Of a stretch of 64,000 nt of DNA, positions 25,246-33,938 are shown piece after piece; position 1 is the stretch's first letter; every line of letters begins with the position of its first letter. Both the position numbers and the translations under genes were made by a program. The notes below the pieces were generated by a model. It was not told the origin of the DNA. It ran no database searches and saw nothing but the letters and a program-made list of their open reading frames with translations. The stretch spans positions 1 through 64,000 of the forward strand of contig JADGDX010000011.1 in NCBI GenBank assembly GCA_016744675.1. The letters run 5' to 3'. Origin of the DNA: Desulfuromusa sp. Lineage in GTDB: Bacteria; Desulfobacterota; Desulfuromonadia; Desulfuromonadales; Geopsychrobacteraceae.

Positions 25246-26304
25246 TTATCTATTTTTCAAGCCATAAACATAAGCTAACAGTTCAGCGACCGCGGTGAAC
25301 ATTTCTTCGGGAATTTCGTCACCAACCTCTTGCTTGTACAAGGCCCGTGCCACCGGCTTGTTTTCAATGATTGGAACCTTATGTTCTTTCGCGATTTCAC
25401 GAATTCTAAATGCGAGATGATCACCACCCTTAGCAACAATTCGTGGCGCATCCATCTCCTCACGTTGATAAGAAATGGCGACTGACAAGTGCGTTGGATT
25501 CGTCACAATGACATCGGCCTTTGGCACTTCAGCCATCATCCGTTTACGCGCCATTTCTTGCTGTACCGAACGAATACGGGCTTTTAGCTGTGGATCACCT
25601 TCTGTTTCCTTAAACTCTTCTTTGACTTCCTGCTTCGTCATCTTCATCTTTTGCTCCATCTCGTAACGAGAGAAAGAGAAGTCAATGACCGCCAGAAGAA
25701 TGATAATCCCACAGGTTTTTCCTAGAACGAGAAAAGCGACCTGACCAAGAAAAATTAAAGTCTGGTTGAGATCAAGCAAAGACAAGGTCAGTGCTGTTTC
25801 AAATTCATTGGCAACCGTTTTATATGCGACAAAAGCAATTAAGATGATTTTGGCTAATGATTTGAGGAGTTCGACAGCAGAACGCTTGGAAACAAATTTT
25901 GCCATGCCCTTGATGGGGTTAAACTTATTTAAATCAGGCTGAAAAACCTTGGTCGAAAATAACGGTCCAACCTGTAAAAAGGACGATAAAAACCCCACCA
26001 CTAAGGTCACAAGGAACACCGGCCAGAGGAGTTTTGCCATCACCAGACCCATTTCCCAAGCCAAATTGCTCAAACTAAGGGGCGTCGTATCAAATTCTGC
26101 CATCATCCTTAATAAGGCGATATAAAGATCCTCGAGACGCCCCCAGAATTGCTGAGCATAAAAAACCCAGAGCAACATAGACATCGTCAACAAAGCTGCT
26201 GTTGCCACCTCTTTACTTTGTGCAACTTGCCCTTTTTCACGAAAATCCTGGCGCCGCTTAGACGTTGCGTCTTCTGTACGTTCTTGGCCTGAATCTTCAG
26301 CCAT
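25246..26304 (-). CDS. flhB: Flagellar export switch protein FlhB
   Basis: A 352-residue membrane protein that switches export from rod/hook to filament substrates. Four transmembrane helices (about residues 35-215) are followed by a cytoplasmic domain with the autocleavage NPTH site at residues 269-272. A C-terminal PIIENKPVARALYKQVGDE-like segment (NKPVARALYKQEVGDEIP) is present. AGGAG lies seven bases before the ATG. Gaps on both sides (178 bp to fliR, 110 bp to flhA) are larger than elsewhere in the cluster. Confidence 0.97.
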   Translation of the reverse strand: MAEDSGQERTEDATSKRRQDFREKGQVAQSKEVATAALLTMSMLLWVFYAQQFWGRLEDLYIALLRMMAEFDTTPLSLSNLAWEMGLVMAKLLWPVFLVTLVVGFLSSFLQVGPLFSTKVFQPDLNKFNPIKGMAKFVSKRSAVELLKSLAKIILIAFVAYKTVANEFETALTLSLLDLNQTLIFLGQVAFLVLGKTCGIIILLAVIDFSFSRYEMEQKMKMTKQEVKEEFKETEGDPQLKARIRSVQQEMARKRMMAEVPKADVIVTNPTHLSVAISYQREEMDAPRIVAKGGDHLAFRIREIAKEHKVPIIENKPVARALYKQEVGDEIPEEMFTAVAELLAYVYGLKNR

Positions 26305-26482
26305 CTCGTTTCTCCTGGATCATTCAGTTTTTGCCAGAATCAATCCATGATCACTGACAGTAAAAACACCCGAGAATGCCCCTTTATTCACCCTCTTCTC
26401 ATCCAGAGAAAAGAATCCGCCATTATTCAGTCTTTAATTCAACAATAACGTGACGAAATTTTGGCAAATCGGGTTAAAAAAA

Positions 26483-27259
26483 TTACATCAAACTGAAGAG
26501 ATTCAAGAATCGTTCCGGAAGGGATGAAAACTCACCTTGGAGAAGGCTTGCGACAATACCAAAGGTCAATCCCATGACGATAAATGAGATGCCGATATTG
26601 AGGGGAAAGGAAACCATAAACACGTTCAACTGTGGGAAAACCCGAGACATGATACCAAGGGTGAGGGTCGACAAAATCAAAAGAGCCAGAATGGGAGCAA
26701 CTAAGCGAATACTTAGAATCAGCGAATGATTTGCGACTTCGACAATCATTGGAATCGCCCCCCCTGAAAGGGTTAGGCTTCCCGGTGGCAACATTTCAAA
26801 TGAAGCAACGATTGCCTCGAGAAACAGGTGGTGAACATCTAAGGAGAGAAACAATAGAATTGCAAAAATCCCCTGAAATTGAGAAATCAATGCAACTTGA
26901 GACTGAGTTGTCGGGTCAAAAACATTTGCAGCAGCAAAACCCATCTGGTAACCAATCAGCGAACCGGCAAATTCTGCCGCCATAAAAACCAGCTGAGCCA
27001 AAAAACCGACTAATAACCCAAGAATGACTTCAGCTGAAATAACCAACCCAAGCTCTAGCGGGGTAAAACTCTGTGCAGGAATAAAGTCTTTAACAACAGG
27101 ATAGGTCAGCATCGCAAACATGACGGCAACACCGAGGCGCAGTTGAGGAGGAATCTGTCCGCCACTAAAAACTGGAATAGCAGCAAACATCGCTGCAACA
27201 CGCGCGAGGCAGATTAAAAAACCTTGTATAAGTGGCAAAGATAATTCTGGCAGTTCCAT
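26483..27259 (-). CDS. fliR: Flagellar export apparatus protein FliR
   Basis: A 258-residue polytopic membrane protein, one of the export-gate core subunits with FliP and FliQ. Typical blocks are RVAAMFAAIPVFSGGQIPPQLRLGV, GFLAQLVFMAAEFAGSLIGYQMGFA and PQLNVFMVSFPLNIG. Length and hydrophobic pattern match FliR. The start at 27259 is 15 bp after the fliQ stop. Downstream, the 178-bp gap to flhB begins with TAA and contains GCCAAAATTTCG, which may be a decayed copy of the stop-anchored hairpin repeat. Confidence 0.96.
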   Translation of the reverse strand: MELPELSLPLIQGFLICLARVAAMFAAIPVFSGGQIPPQLRLGVAVMFAMLTYPVVKDFIPAQSFTPLELGLVISAEVILGLLVGFLAQLVFMAAEFAGSLIGYQMGFAAANVFDPTTQSQVALISQFQGIFAILLFLSLDVHHLFLEAIVASFEMLPPGSLTLSGGAIPMIVEVANHSLILSIRLVAPILALLILSTLTLGIMSRVFPQLNVFMVSFPLNIGISFIVMGLTFGIVASLLQGEFSSLPERFLNLFSLM

Positions 27260-27274
27260 ACGCCAAAGACCCGC

Positions 27275-27544
27275 TTACTGACCAATTGTGGGCAATTGAT
27301 TAAAAATTGAAATCAAAAATGCTGTCGCTTTTTGTAGAATCCAGGGGGCAAAAATTAGCAAAGTGACAAAAACACCGACGATTTTAGGGATAAATGTCAT
27401 GGTCTGTTCATTGATTTGAGTCGCTGCTTGAAAAATACTGATAACCAGTCCAATTCCCAACGCTGCAATAAGCATCGGTGCCGCACACATCAAAGTTGTT
27501 TCTATCGCCTGTCGACCAATACTGACAACAAATTCAGGTGTCAT
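27275..27544 (-). CDS. fliQ: Flagellar export apparatus protein FliQ
   Basis: An 89-residue membrane protein with two hydrophobic hairpin helices, a subunit of the FliPQR export gate. TPEFVVSIGRQAIETTLMCAAPML and GIGLVISIFQAATQINEQTMTFIPKI are the FliQ signature. The track starts at GTG 27550; the ATG two codons later has AAGGA seven bases upstream and gives the usual 89-residue length. Confidence 0.97.
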   Translation of the reverse strand: MTPEFVVSIGRQAIETTLMCAAPMLIAALGIGLVISIFQAATQINEQTMTFIPKIVGVFVTLLIFAPWILQKATAFLISIFNQLPTIGQ

Positions 27545-27578
27545 AAACACATCCTTTTCAGGGTCATCTCCCTAAATT

Positions 27579-28316
27579 CTACCCAAAACTCTGAACGAGA
27601 GAACCAATAACCAGCGACCAACCATCAACAAGGACAAACAGCAGAATTTTAAATGGGAGTGATACGATGATCGGAGGCAACATCATCATCCCCATCGACA
27701 TAAGAATGGAAGCAACAATCATATCGACCATCAAAAACGGGACAAAGAGGAGAAAACCCATCTGAAAAGCGCGCTTTAATTCGGATAGCATAAACGCCGG
27801 TATCAGTGTCATCAACGAGATATCAGCCTGATTATCTGGCTGTGGTGATTTGGAAATATCGACCAGAAGCTGTAAGTCTTTCTCAGCCACCTGCGAAAAC
27901 ATAAATTGACGCATTGGCTGTACCGCTTCTTCCAATGCTTGCTCCTGACTGATTTTTTTATCCAGATAAGGCTGTAAGGCCTGGTCATTAATCTGATTGA
28001 AGACAGGTGCCATGATAAAAAAGGTGAGAAAAAGTGCCAATCCGACGACAATCTGATTTGACGGGGCAGATTGAGTCCCCATGGCTTGACGCATAAATGA
28101 CAAAACAATGACAATTCGAGTGAAACCCGTCGTCATCAGCAAAATTGCAGGAGCAACAGAAAGAATCGTCAGGACAACCAAAATTTGCAGGGCGGTAGAA
28201 ACCTCTCCCGGGTCGGTTGCTTCCCCGATCCCAAGAGTAATTGTCGGCAGCCCTTCAGCGTAGCCAGAGAGTGGCGCAAACAAACAAAGCAGGGCAAAGA
28301 ATAGTCTCAAGCTCAT
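27579..28316 (-). CDS. fliP: Flagellar export apparatus protein FliP
   Basis: A 245-residue inner-membrane protein with a cleavable signal peptide (residues 1-21, ending SGYAEG) and four helices. SFMRQAMGTQSAPSNQIVVGLALFLT and FMLSELKRAFQMGFLLFVPFLMVDMIV are diagnostic FliP blocks. It builds the pentameric core of the export gate. It overlaps the fliO stop by four bases (ATGA), so the two are translationally coupled. Confidence 0.97.
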   Translation of the reverse strand: MSLRLFFALLCLFAPLSGYAEGLPTITLGIGEATDPGEVSTALQILVVLTILSVAPAILLMTTGFTRIVIVLSFMRQAMGTQSAPSNQIVVGLALFLTFFIMAPVFNQINDQALQPYLDKKISQEQALEEAVQPMRQFMFSQVAEKDLQLLVDISKSPQPDNQADISLMTLIPAFMLSELKRAFQMGFLLFVPFLMVDMIVASILMSMGMMMLPPIIVSLPFKILLFVLVDGWSLVIGSLVQSFG

Positions 28317-28684
28317 GATTGATCCTCTTTTACTTGTTGCAAAGTCTTCTCAAACGTATCTCCCGATGAAAGATTGCTCAAATGTTCAATACGATCATGA
28401 CTTAACCCAAGAAGCATCTCTTCACCGCGCACCTTTACAACACACAGAAACTTTCTCCCGCCTAAAGGTCGTGTTTCCACTACCTGAATTAAACCATTCT
28501 TCTTCTGAGGCAAAACGCCAAAACCTTTGCGACTGGCTGCATAAAAAAGTAATAAAATACCAATGACAACGGCGAGGGCTGCAACCATTTTCAGGGCAGA
28601 CCCAAGAAAACTAGGCTCAGCCACAACATCAGCAGCAAAAACTGGCGAGGCAATCATAAGAAAGGAAAAAACCAACAGACGCAT
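28313..28684 (-). CDS. fliO: Flagellar biosynthesis protein FliO
   Basis: A 123-residue protein with a signal-like N-terminus (residues 1-17), one transmembrane helix (about 29-50, MVAALAVVIGILLLFYAA) and a small cytoplasmic domain containing LIQVVETRPLGGRKFLCVVKV, the FliO core. FliO helps assemble the FliP ring. It lies between fliN and fliP as usual. Confidence 0.92.
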   Translation of the reverse strand: MRLLVFSFLMIASPVFAADVVAEPSFLGSALKMVAALAVVIGILLLFYAASRKGFGVLPQKKNGLIQVVETRPLGGRKFLCVVKVRGEEMLLGLSHDRIEHLSNLSSGDTFEKTLQQVKEDQS

Positions 28685-28687
28685 AGA

Positions 28688-29017
28688 TTATCCCAAGTTT
28701 TCTATCCGCTCTGAGGGGCTGACCACATCGGTCAATCTCAGACCAAATTTTTCATTCACAACAACGGCTTCACCACGAGCAATTAAGCGTGAATTGACAT
28801 AGAGATCCAAAGGTTCACCAGCCAATTTATCCAGCTCAACAAGAGAACCCTCCTGTAATTGCAGTAAGTCACGAACCAAAATTCGGGAACGACCGACTTC
28901 TACCGAAACCTCTAGGGGGATATCAAGCAACAGATCAATACCGCGCTCATCAAAGCCACCCTTTGAGGCAGTAGCTTCTGTAGGTTCTCCATTTTCAAGA
29001 TTTACATCACTCATCAT
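28688..29017 (-). CDS. fliN: Flagellar motor switch protein FliN
   Basis: A 109-residue C-ring protein of the SpoA family. The C-terminal region LLLDIPLEVSVEVGRSRILVRDLLQLQEGSLVELDKLAGEPLDLYVN and the following RGEAVVVNEKFGLRLTDVVSP are complete. The N-terminal 20 residues are variable. Two adjacent ATGs exist; GGAGGATAG lies directly before them, giving better spacing for the second (29014). The start follows immediately on the fliM stop. Confidence 0.97.
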   Translation of the reverse strand: MMSDVNLENGEPTEATASKGGFDERGIDLLLDIPLEVSVEVGRSRILVRDLLQLQEGSLVELDKLAGEPLDLYVNSRLIARGEAVVVNEKFGLRLTDVVSPSERIENLG

Positions 29018-30037
29018 CTATCCTCCGTTGGGAATTCGTCCCATAACGCGTATTGCTTTTTTACCGCCCTGAACCCCAGCCATACCGAGAAACTTTGGTC
29101 GGTTTTCTACTTTAATCTGTAGTGGGGTATCTGGCTTACAACCAAGGTCAATCACATCACCGACCTTAAAGTTCAAGATGTCGCGAACCCGCAGCGATAA
29201 TGTTGACAGGAGAGCTTCGATTTCAACTTCCATATGGCCAAGTTCATCACACACCAATGTTTGCCATTTGCTGTTTTGAACGGCACTCGCTGGCACAGCT
29301 TTAAGCTGTTGCTTCTTTTGCAATGGTTCCAGTGCAGTGTGAGGGACGACGAGGGTAATATCGCCTTCAAGACTATCAATAGAGACCTTGAAGCGAGCGG
29401 CAACGACACCAACTTCAGCACTAACAAAATTAAGAAGCCGCAGATTACTGACAACCTCAACCAAGGAAGCGTCAATCTCCTGCAGCTGAAAGAACCCTTT
29501 GTTCAACTCTGGACAACTGGAATGAATGACATCACGAATAACGTTTAGTTCAATTGCGCTCATCCCACGATCGGGAATCTGAGTCTCATCGTCTGAGGTT
29601 CCACCAAGCACCATCTCAACCAGAGAAAATGAAAGCTTTTCGTCAAAAACAAGTAAAGCCCCGCCACTAAGAGGTTCTAGCTGCAAGACCCCAATCGCTC
29701 CACGACCAGATAATCGCTGCAGTAAAGCATCAAAAGTCATTGACTCCATAGCTTCCAGCTTGATATTAGCGGCACGCTGAAAGCGTGTTGACAATGATAA
29801 AGAATAATTCCGGGCAAAACTGTCGAGGATCAGGTCATAGTTTTTAAGTTTCCAGCCATCAGGGCCGTCGGCCTTAAAGAGGTTACACGCTTCTGCCGAA
29901 GCAGCACCCCTCTTCGCAGACCCACCGGAGTCAGAACCCGATTCGGCTTCGGCACCGACCGATTCGACATCGATATCACCATGTCTGACTGCCGACAACA
30001 GGTCGGAAATTTCGTCTTTACTGAGTATTTTTTCCAC
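29018..30037 (-). CDS. fliM: Flagellar motor switch protein FliM
   Basis: A 339-residue C-ring protein binding phospho-CheY and FliG. It begins VEKILSKDEISDLLSAV, the CheY-binding peptide type; a CheC-like middle domain and a C-terminal SpoA domain (LRVRDILNFKVGDVIDLGCKP) follow. The track starts at TTG 30070, which lies by the border of repeat C without a Shine-Dalgarno sequence. GTG at 30037 has AAAGG seven bases upstream and gives the canonical N-terminus, so it is preferred. The residues after the CheY peptide include an unusual Ser/Gly-rich acidic stretch. Confidence 0.96.
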   Translation of the reverse strand: MEKILSKDEISDLLSAVRHGDIDVESVGAEAESGSDSGGSAKRGAASAEACNLFKADGPDGWKLKNYDLILDSFARNYSLSLSTRFQRAANIKLEAMESMTFDALLQRLSGRGAIGVLQLEPLSGGALLVFDEKLSFSLVEMVLGGTSDDETQIPDRGMSAIELNVIRDVIHSSCPELNKGFFQLQEIDASLVEVVSNLRLLNFVSAEVGVVAARFKVSIDSLEGDITLVVPHTALEPLQKKQQLKAVPASAVQNSKWQTLVCDELGHMEVEIEALLSTLSLRVRDILNFKVGDVIDLGCKPDTPLQIKVENRPKFLGMAGVQGGKKAIRVMGRIPNGG

Positions 30038-30076
30038 GCCAGAGCCTTTTGTTGATGCACTCGTGAACAATTATTA

Positions 30077-30200
30077 CTTAAGCAAAAAATTCTGCCCTAT
30101 AAGACTTGTCACTTTTCAGGAATGATGACAGACATATTGAATGTCGAGATCCTGAAAAAATACCGTGACACCACACGGGAGACTTTTCCCGCGGCCTTTA
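30077..30200 (-). repeat. Stop-codon-anchored long hairpin repeat, copy C (diverged)
   Basis: The minus strand starts with the fliL stop codon TAA and runs about 124 bp. It shares GTATTTTTTCA, then GATCTCGACAT and a central GACAT-attga-ATGTC hairpin with copy A. AGAATTTTTTGCTTAAG at the far end matches the CAAAATTTTTGCTTAGCC of copy B. The stem base (GGCCGCGGGAAAAG) is specific to this copy. It separates fliL from fliM within the operon. Confidence 0.7.
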
Positions 30201-30695
30201 TTGGACAACAAAATCGGTAAAATAGATCCGCTTGACTTTCCCTTTGGGCAAAATACTATTCACCTTATTAATCAATTCGGCCTTCAACTGAATTTTCCCT
30301 TGCAAATCGCTTACTTCGCCAAAGGTTTTGCTCCCAATCAACAGCAAAATAGCATCTTTCAGCTGTGGCATTCGCTGGTTGAGTTCCATCGATGTTTCTT
30401 CACTATCAACTTCAACGGTGATCGATGCTTTGAGGTAACGGCTTTCCTCATCATCCATAATATTAATAATGAAACTGTCAATGCTGACCATCGGCCCAAC
30501 CTGCTTGGCCTGTTTTTCTAGTTCAGCCTGCTCCTCCTCAGGAGATATTTTTTCCTCTTCCTCGCCCCCCATCAAGAAAAAATAGCCCGCTCCACCACCA
30601 ATCAGAAGAATTAATACTGCGGCAATAATGATAATGAGCTTCTTTTTTGATCCACCACCTTCTTCAGATTCTTCTGCTTCTTCTTTTTTTGCCAT
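30198..30695 (-). CDS. fliL: Flagellar basal body-associated protein FliL
   Basis: A 165-residue inner-membrane protein forming a ring around the stator. A charged Glu/Lys-rich cytoplasmic N-terminus precedes one membrane helix (KKKLIIIIAAVLILLIGGGAGYFFL). The periplasmic domain starts VGPMVSIDSFIINIMDDEESRYLKASITVEV, typical of FliL, and ends IYFTDFVVQ. The track begins at TTG 30722; ATG at 30695 with AAAGG upstream is the likely start. It follows motB and precedes fliM across repeat C. Confidence 0.95.
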   Translation of the reverse strand: MAKKEEAEESEEGGGSKKKLIIIIAAVLILLIGGGAGYFFLMGGEEEEKISPEEEQAELEKQAKQVGPMVSIDSFIINIMDDEESRYLKASITVEVDSEETSMELNQRMPQLKDAILLLIGSKTFGEVSDLQGKIQLKAELINKVNSILPKGKVKRIYFTDFVVQ

Positions 30696-30740
30696 TGTTT
30701 TACCTTTCTTATTTTCCTTCAAAAAAGAGTTTTCTCTTCA

Positions 30741-31472
30741 TCAAAATGGAGATTGATCTTTCGCATCCAAGAGATAGGGGAGTTCCTGATCTGGGCCACC
30801 CTGGTTTTCCAGGACAAACTCAACCCGACGGTTCAATGCACGCTCCCGCTCACTCGCGTTAGGGAAAAGGGGCTTTTGCGAACCATACCCGGTTGCCGCC
30901 ATTCGATTCAGCGGAATCAATTGATTGGTTGCCAAATAACGCAACACCATAATGGCCCGGTTCGCTGAAAGGTCCCAATTATTCATTTCGTCACCGAGAT
31001 CGTCAGTGTGCCCTTCAATCTTCAGGTTTAAAGGCAATGGACGAACCAACCCAGCAACTTTTTTAAGTATTTCTTGAGCTTCGGGCTGAAGATATCTCTC
31101 CCCCGACTTGAATAACAATGCTTCATCAATCCGCAAAACAACGGCACCACGATCTTTCACCAGTTTTATTTTTTTATTTAATTTCAATTCGCGAAGTTTG
31201 GTTTTCATACGACGATAAACTTGTGAAGTAAAATCGTCATTAACCGGCGAAAAAGTAACCACTTTAGGCTGAGTAATTTCGGTCTTATCACTGCTTCCCA
31301 TAACCCCAAATGCACCAGCAAGAGAATCACTCGCTTTATTGAACTTGACCTCATCCATATTTGCCATCGACAGCAACAGAACAAAGAAGGTCAGTAACAA
31401 GGTGACCAAGTCACTGAAAGTTGCCATCCACATCGGCGCCCCTGCGGGCGGACATTTATGTTTTCTCGCCAT
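30741..31472 (-). CDS. motB: Flagellar stator protein MotB
   Basis: A 243-residue stator subunit. A single N-terminal membrane helix carries the proton-binding Asp in WMATFSDLVTLLLTFFVLLLSM. The C-terminal OmpA-like peptidoglycan-binding domain has IEGHTDDLGDEMNNWDLSANRA and GYGSQKPLFPNASERERALNRRVEF. It pairs with MotA, encoded 12 bp upstream. Confidence 0.96.
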   Translation of the reverse strand: MARKHKCPPAGAPMWMATFSDLVTLLLTFFVLLLSMANMDEVKFNKASDSLAGAFGVMGSSDKTEITQPKVVTFSPVNDDFTSQVYRRMKTKLRELKLNKKIKLVKDRGAVVLRIDEALLFKSGERYLQPEAQEILKKVAGLVRPLPLNLKIEGHTDDLGDEMNNWDLSANRAIMVLRYLATNQLIPLNRMAATGYGSQKPLFPNASERERALNRRVEFVLENQGGPDQELPYLLDAKDQSPF

Positions 31473-31484
31473 GGTCAGTCCCTC

Positions 31485-32249
31485 TTAGCCAAAGTTACTC
31501 TGACGTTCTTTAGGAGCAACAAAAGCGTGCAGACGCTGTTCCATCAAGCGCGGATTTTCACCCTCGAGAATTGCTTTCATCCCCTCGGTGACCAGGGTTT
31601 TATTCAACACTTCACTCGCTGAACGAATCTTCAATTTCCCCGACATCGGATTGGCAATAACGTTCGCAATAACAGCACCATAGAAGGTGGTCAACAAAGC
31701 AACAGCCATTGCAGGACCAATGGAAGACGGGTCACTCATATTCTGCAGCATCTGCACCAAACCAATCAGGGTACCAATCATTCCCATTGCCGGACCGTAT
31801 GCTGCAATTGTAGCAAAAATGTCGGCCCCTTTTTCATGCCGCTCCATGACATATTCAATCTCTTTTTCCAACATATCCTTAAGAGCTTCTGGTTCCTGGC
31901 CGTCAACTGCCATTTGCAATCCCTTAAGGAAAAATTCATCTTCAATCTCACCCATCACCGCCTGTAAGGAAAGAATCCCTTCTTTACGCGCTTTCCCAGC
32001 ATAGGTAATGAGCTTTTCAATAATATCAACGGGAGACTGCGCTTTATGGAAAAAAGCCTTACGGGCAACTCCAAAAGCTCCGAGGACATCCCCTAAAGGA
32101 AAATGGACAAGGACAGTACCCGTCACACCTCCGAAAACAATGATCATCGAGGCAACATCGATAAACATCATCAGCGATCCACCTTGAAGGATTGCCGAAA
32201 GCATCAACCCAAATGCCGCTACCATACCAATGACTGTTGCAAGATCCAT
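31485..32249 (-). CDS. motA: Flagellar stator protein MotA
   Basis: A 254-residue stator subunit with four membrane helices and the cytoplasmic loop that drives FliG. The first helix is TVIGMVAAFGLMLSAILQGG; the helix 3-4 region has AAYGPAMGMIGTLIGLVQMLQNM and ALLTTFYGAVIANVIANPMSGKL, the PomA/MotA signature. MotA/MotB ion type is not decided by sequence alone. It is the first gene after the internal terminator and carries its own sigma-54-like promoter. Confidence 0.96.
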   Translation of the reverse strand: MDLATVIGMVAAFGLMLSAILQGGSLMMFIDVASMIIVFGGVTGTVLVHFPLGDVLGAFGVARKAFFHKAQSPVDIIEKLITYAGKARKEGILSLQAVMGEIEDEFFLKGLQMAVDGQEPEALKDMLEKEIEYVMERHEKGADIFATIAAYGPAMGMIGTLIGLVQMLQNMSDPSSIGPAMAVALLTTFYGAVIANVIANPMSGKLKIRSASEVLNKTLVTEGMKAILEGENPRLMEQRLHAFVAPKERQSNFG

Positions 32250-32341
32250 ATCTGTCCTCTATCCCATTGATTCCTACAAAAATATGATCATTCCACCCCA
32301 ATCAACACAGGATGAATAAATTAACTACCAACTCATTGTCA

Positions 32342-32358
32342 AGCAGGTTACATGCCAT
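32342..32358 (-). promoter_or_regulatory. Candidate sigma-54 promoter of motA
   Basis: The minus strand reads TGGCATGTAACCTGCT, a GG-N10-GC pair that fits TGGCAC-N5-TTGCW with few mismatches. It ends about 90 bp before the motA start codon. A TTGACA box overlaps its -12 region, so a sigma-70 promoter is an alternative. Sigma-54 control would fit flagellar genes. Confidence 0.5.
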
Positions 32359-32449
32359 TTCAATTGAAATACCCAAGAAAAATAAATCAAAACGATATTA
32401 GTAAGTTACGTGTCTATCTTTTACAACATAACGGCACAGATGGCATCAA

Positions 32450-32484
32450 TTAAAAATGCCGCCACTGAAAATCAGGGCGGCATT
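32450..32484 (-). terminator. Intrinsic terminator after flgE
   Basis: On the minus strand AATGCCGCC and GGCGGCATT form a perfect 9-bp stem with a 12-base loop, followed by TTTTTAATT. It closes the upstream half of the flagellar cluster (TPR gene to flgE). Confidence 0.85.
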
Positions 32485-32512
32485 GACACCTCATGTCATG
32501 TTTTTGACTCTT

Positions 32513-33865
32513 CTAACGCTTCAGAGAAATAACTTCAGCCAACATTTCATCCGTTGTTGTAATTGTTTTCGAATTGGCCGAAAAACCACGCTGGGTGGTG
32601 ATCATTTTAACAAACTCTTGGGCCAGATCAACATTGGACAGTTCGAGTGAGTTGGTAAAAATCGTTCCGACACCGGAGCCAACCGTACCGACAACCGGGA
32701 CACCTGAATTGTTGCTCTGGGCATACATATTGTTACCAATCTTATCCAAGGAATTCGGATTGGTGAATTTAGCCAGAGCTAAACGCATCAGATTACGTGG
32801 TGTTCCATTGGAAAAATTACCAATAATATTCCCAGCTTCATCGACGCTTAACTGCACCAGAGTTCCCGTCCCATAACCATCTTGTTCTTGAGATACAACA
32901 ACAGAAGGGCTAGCATACTGGCTGGTCTGCATATCAATCTCGACCTGTTGTGTCTGAACCGAAGTGTTAGCCCATTGAAGAGCACCAGCCGTGGTCGCAG
33001 CTGTCGGCCGTGGAACGAGCGGGTCACTATCAGCATCACCTGCGGTGCTGTGAAGTGGGCTCCCATCAACATAAGTCAGGCGACCGCTGGCATCAAATTC
33101 AAGAGTTCCGCTACCAACAACTGCCAACTCACCAGAAGTTCCGCTGCCATCGATTCCGGCAACAACATTGATTTCACCACCATCAACAACGGTATTGTAT
33201 GTCCAATTCAGATCAGACGTTTTGGTAAAGTAGGTCGTCATTAAATGGGTACTACCCAAACTGTCATAAACCTGTATTGAGGTGGCGTAGGTTGAAGTGT
33301 CAGCAGGGTCTAGACGATCAAAACCACCTACCACAGCGATGGAATCGGAATCAAGGTTCGTGTTCAGGTCAATGTTTGCGGTTGGCCCTGCGGCCGTAAA
33401 CGACTGGGTATTGGCCTGAATTGGAACCAAATCACCTACGGTATTCCCATTTTCATCCAGCTGAAACCCCATCAGATTATAGCCTTCAGGATTTACCATA
33501 TAGCCTTCGCCATTAAAACGAAAAGCTCCCGCACGAGTGTAGTTGTTGACAGCATTCCCACCCGCTGGGTCACTGACAATAAAGAAGCCGGATCCTTCAA
33601 CGGCAAGGTCGGTGTTTGTTTCAGTATTTTCAAACGTTCCCTGACTGAAAATATTATCGACAATCGACAAACCAACACCACGCCCAACTTGTGAAGTCCC
33701 ACCCGATCCAGAGATTTCACTGGAGAGCAGATCGCCAAAAATTGCGCGACTTGATTTAAACCCAATTGTATTGGCGTTGGCAATGTTGTTACCGATAACA
33801 CTCATGGCATTACCGTTAGCATTAAGACCACTGACACCACTATAAAGAGAACTGGAAACTCCCAT
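32513..33865 (-). CDS. flgE: Flagellar hook protein FlgE
   Basis: A 450-residue axial protein of the hook. The N-terminal SSLYSGVSGLNANGNAMSVIGNNIANANT and C-terminal SNVDLAQEFVKMITTQRGFSANSKTITTTDEML segments are the conserved coiled regions; the middle is the variable hook domain. The track extends to 33895; the ATG at 33865 has AGGGAG upstream and starts the conserved N-terminus. It is followed by a strong terminator. Confidence 0.97.
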   Translation of the reverse strand: MGVSSSLYSGVSGLNANGNAMSVIGNNIANANTIGFKSSRAIFGDLLSSEISGSGGTSQVGRGVGLSIVDNIFSQGTFENTETNTDLAVEGSGFFIVSDPAGGNAVNNYTRAGAFRFNGEGYMVNPEGYNLMGFQLDENGNTVGDLVPIQANTQSFTAAGPTANIDLNTNLDSDSIAVVGGFDRLDPADTSTYATSIQVYDSLGSTHLMTTYFTKTSDLNWTYNTVVDGGEINVVAGIDGSGTSGELAVVGSGTLEFDASGRLTYVDGSPLHSTAGDADSDPLVPRPTAATTAGALQWANTSVQTQQVEIDMQTSQYASPSVVVSQEQDGYGTGTLVQLSVDEAGNIIGNFSNGTPRNLMRLALAKFTNPNSLDKIGNNMYAQSNNSGVPVVGTVGSGVGTIFTNSLELSNVDLAQEFVKMITTQRGFSANSKTITTTDEMLAEVISLKR

Positions 33866-33938
33866 CTTATCACTCCCTGTTTGAAGCCGCGTCAATCAGT
33901 CGGCGGCTTGCGAACCTCCTGCAAGAGGACCGGTTCGG

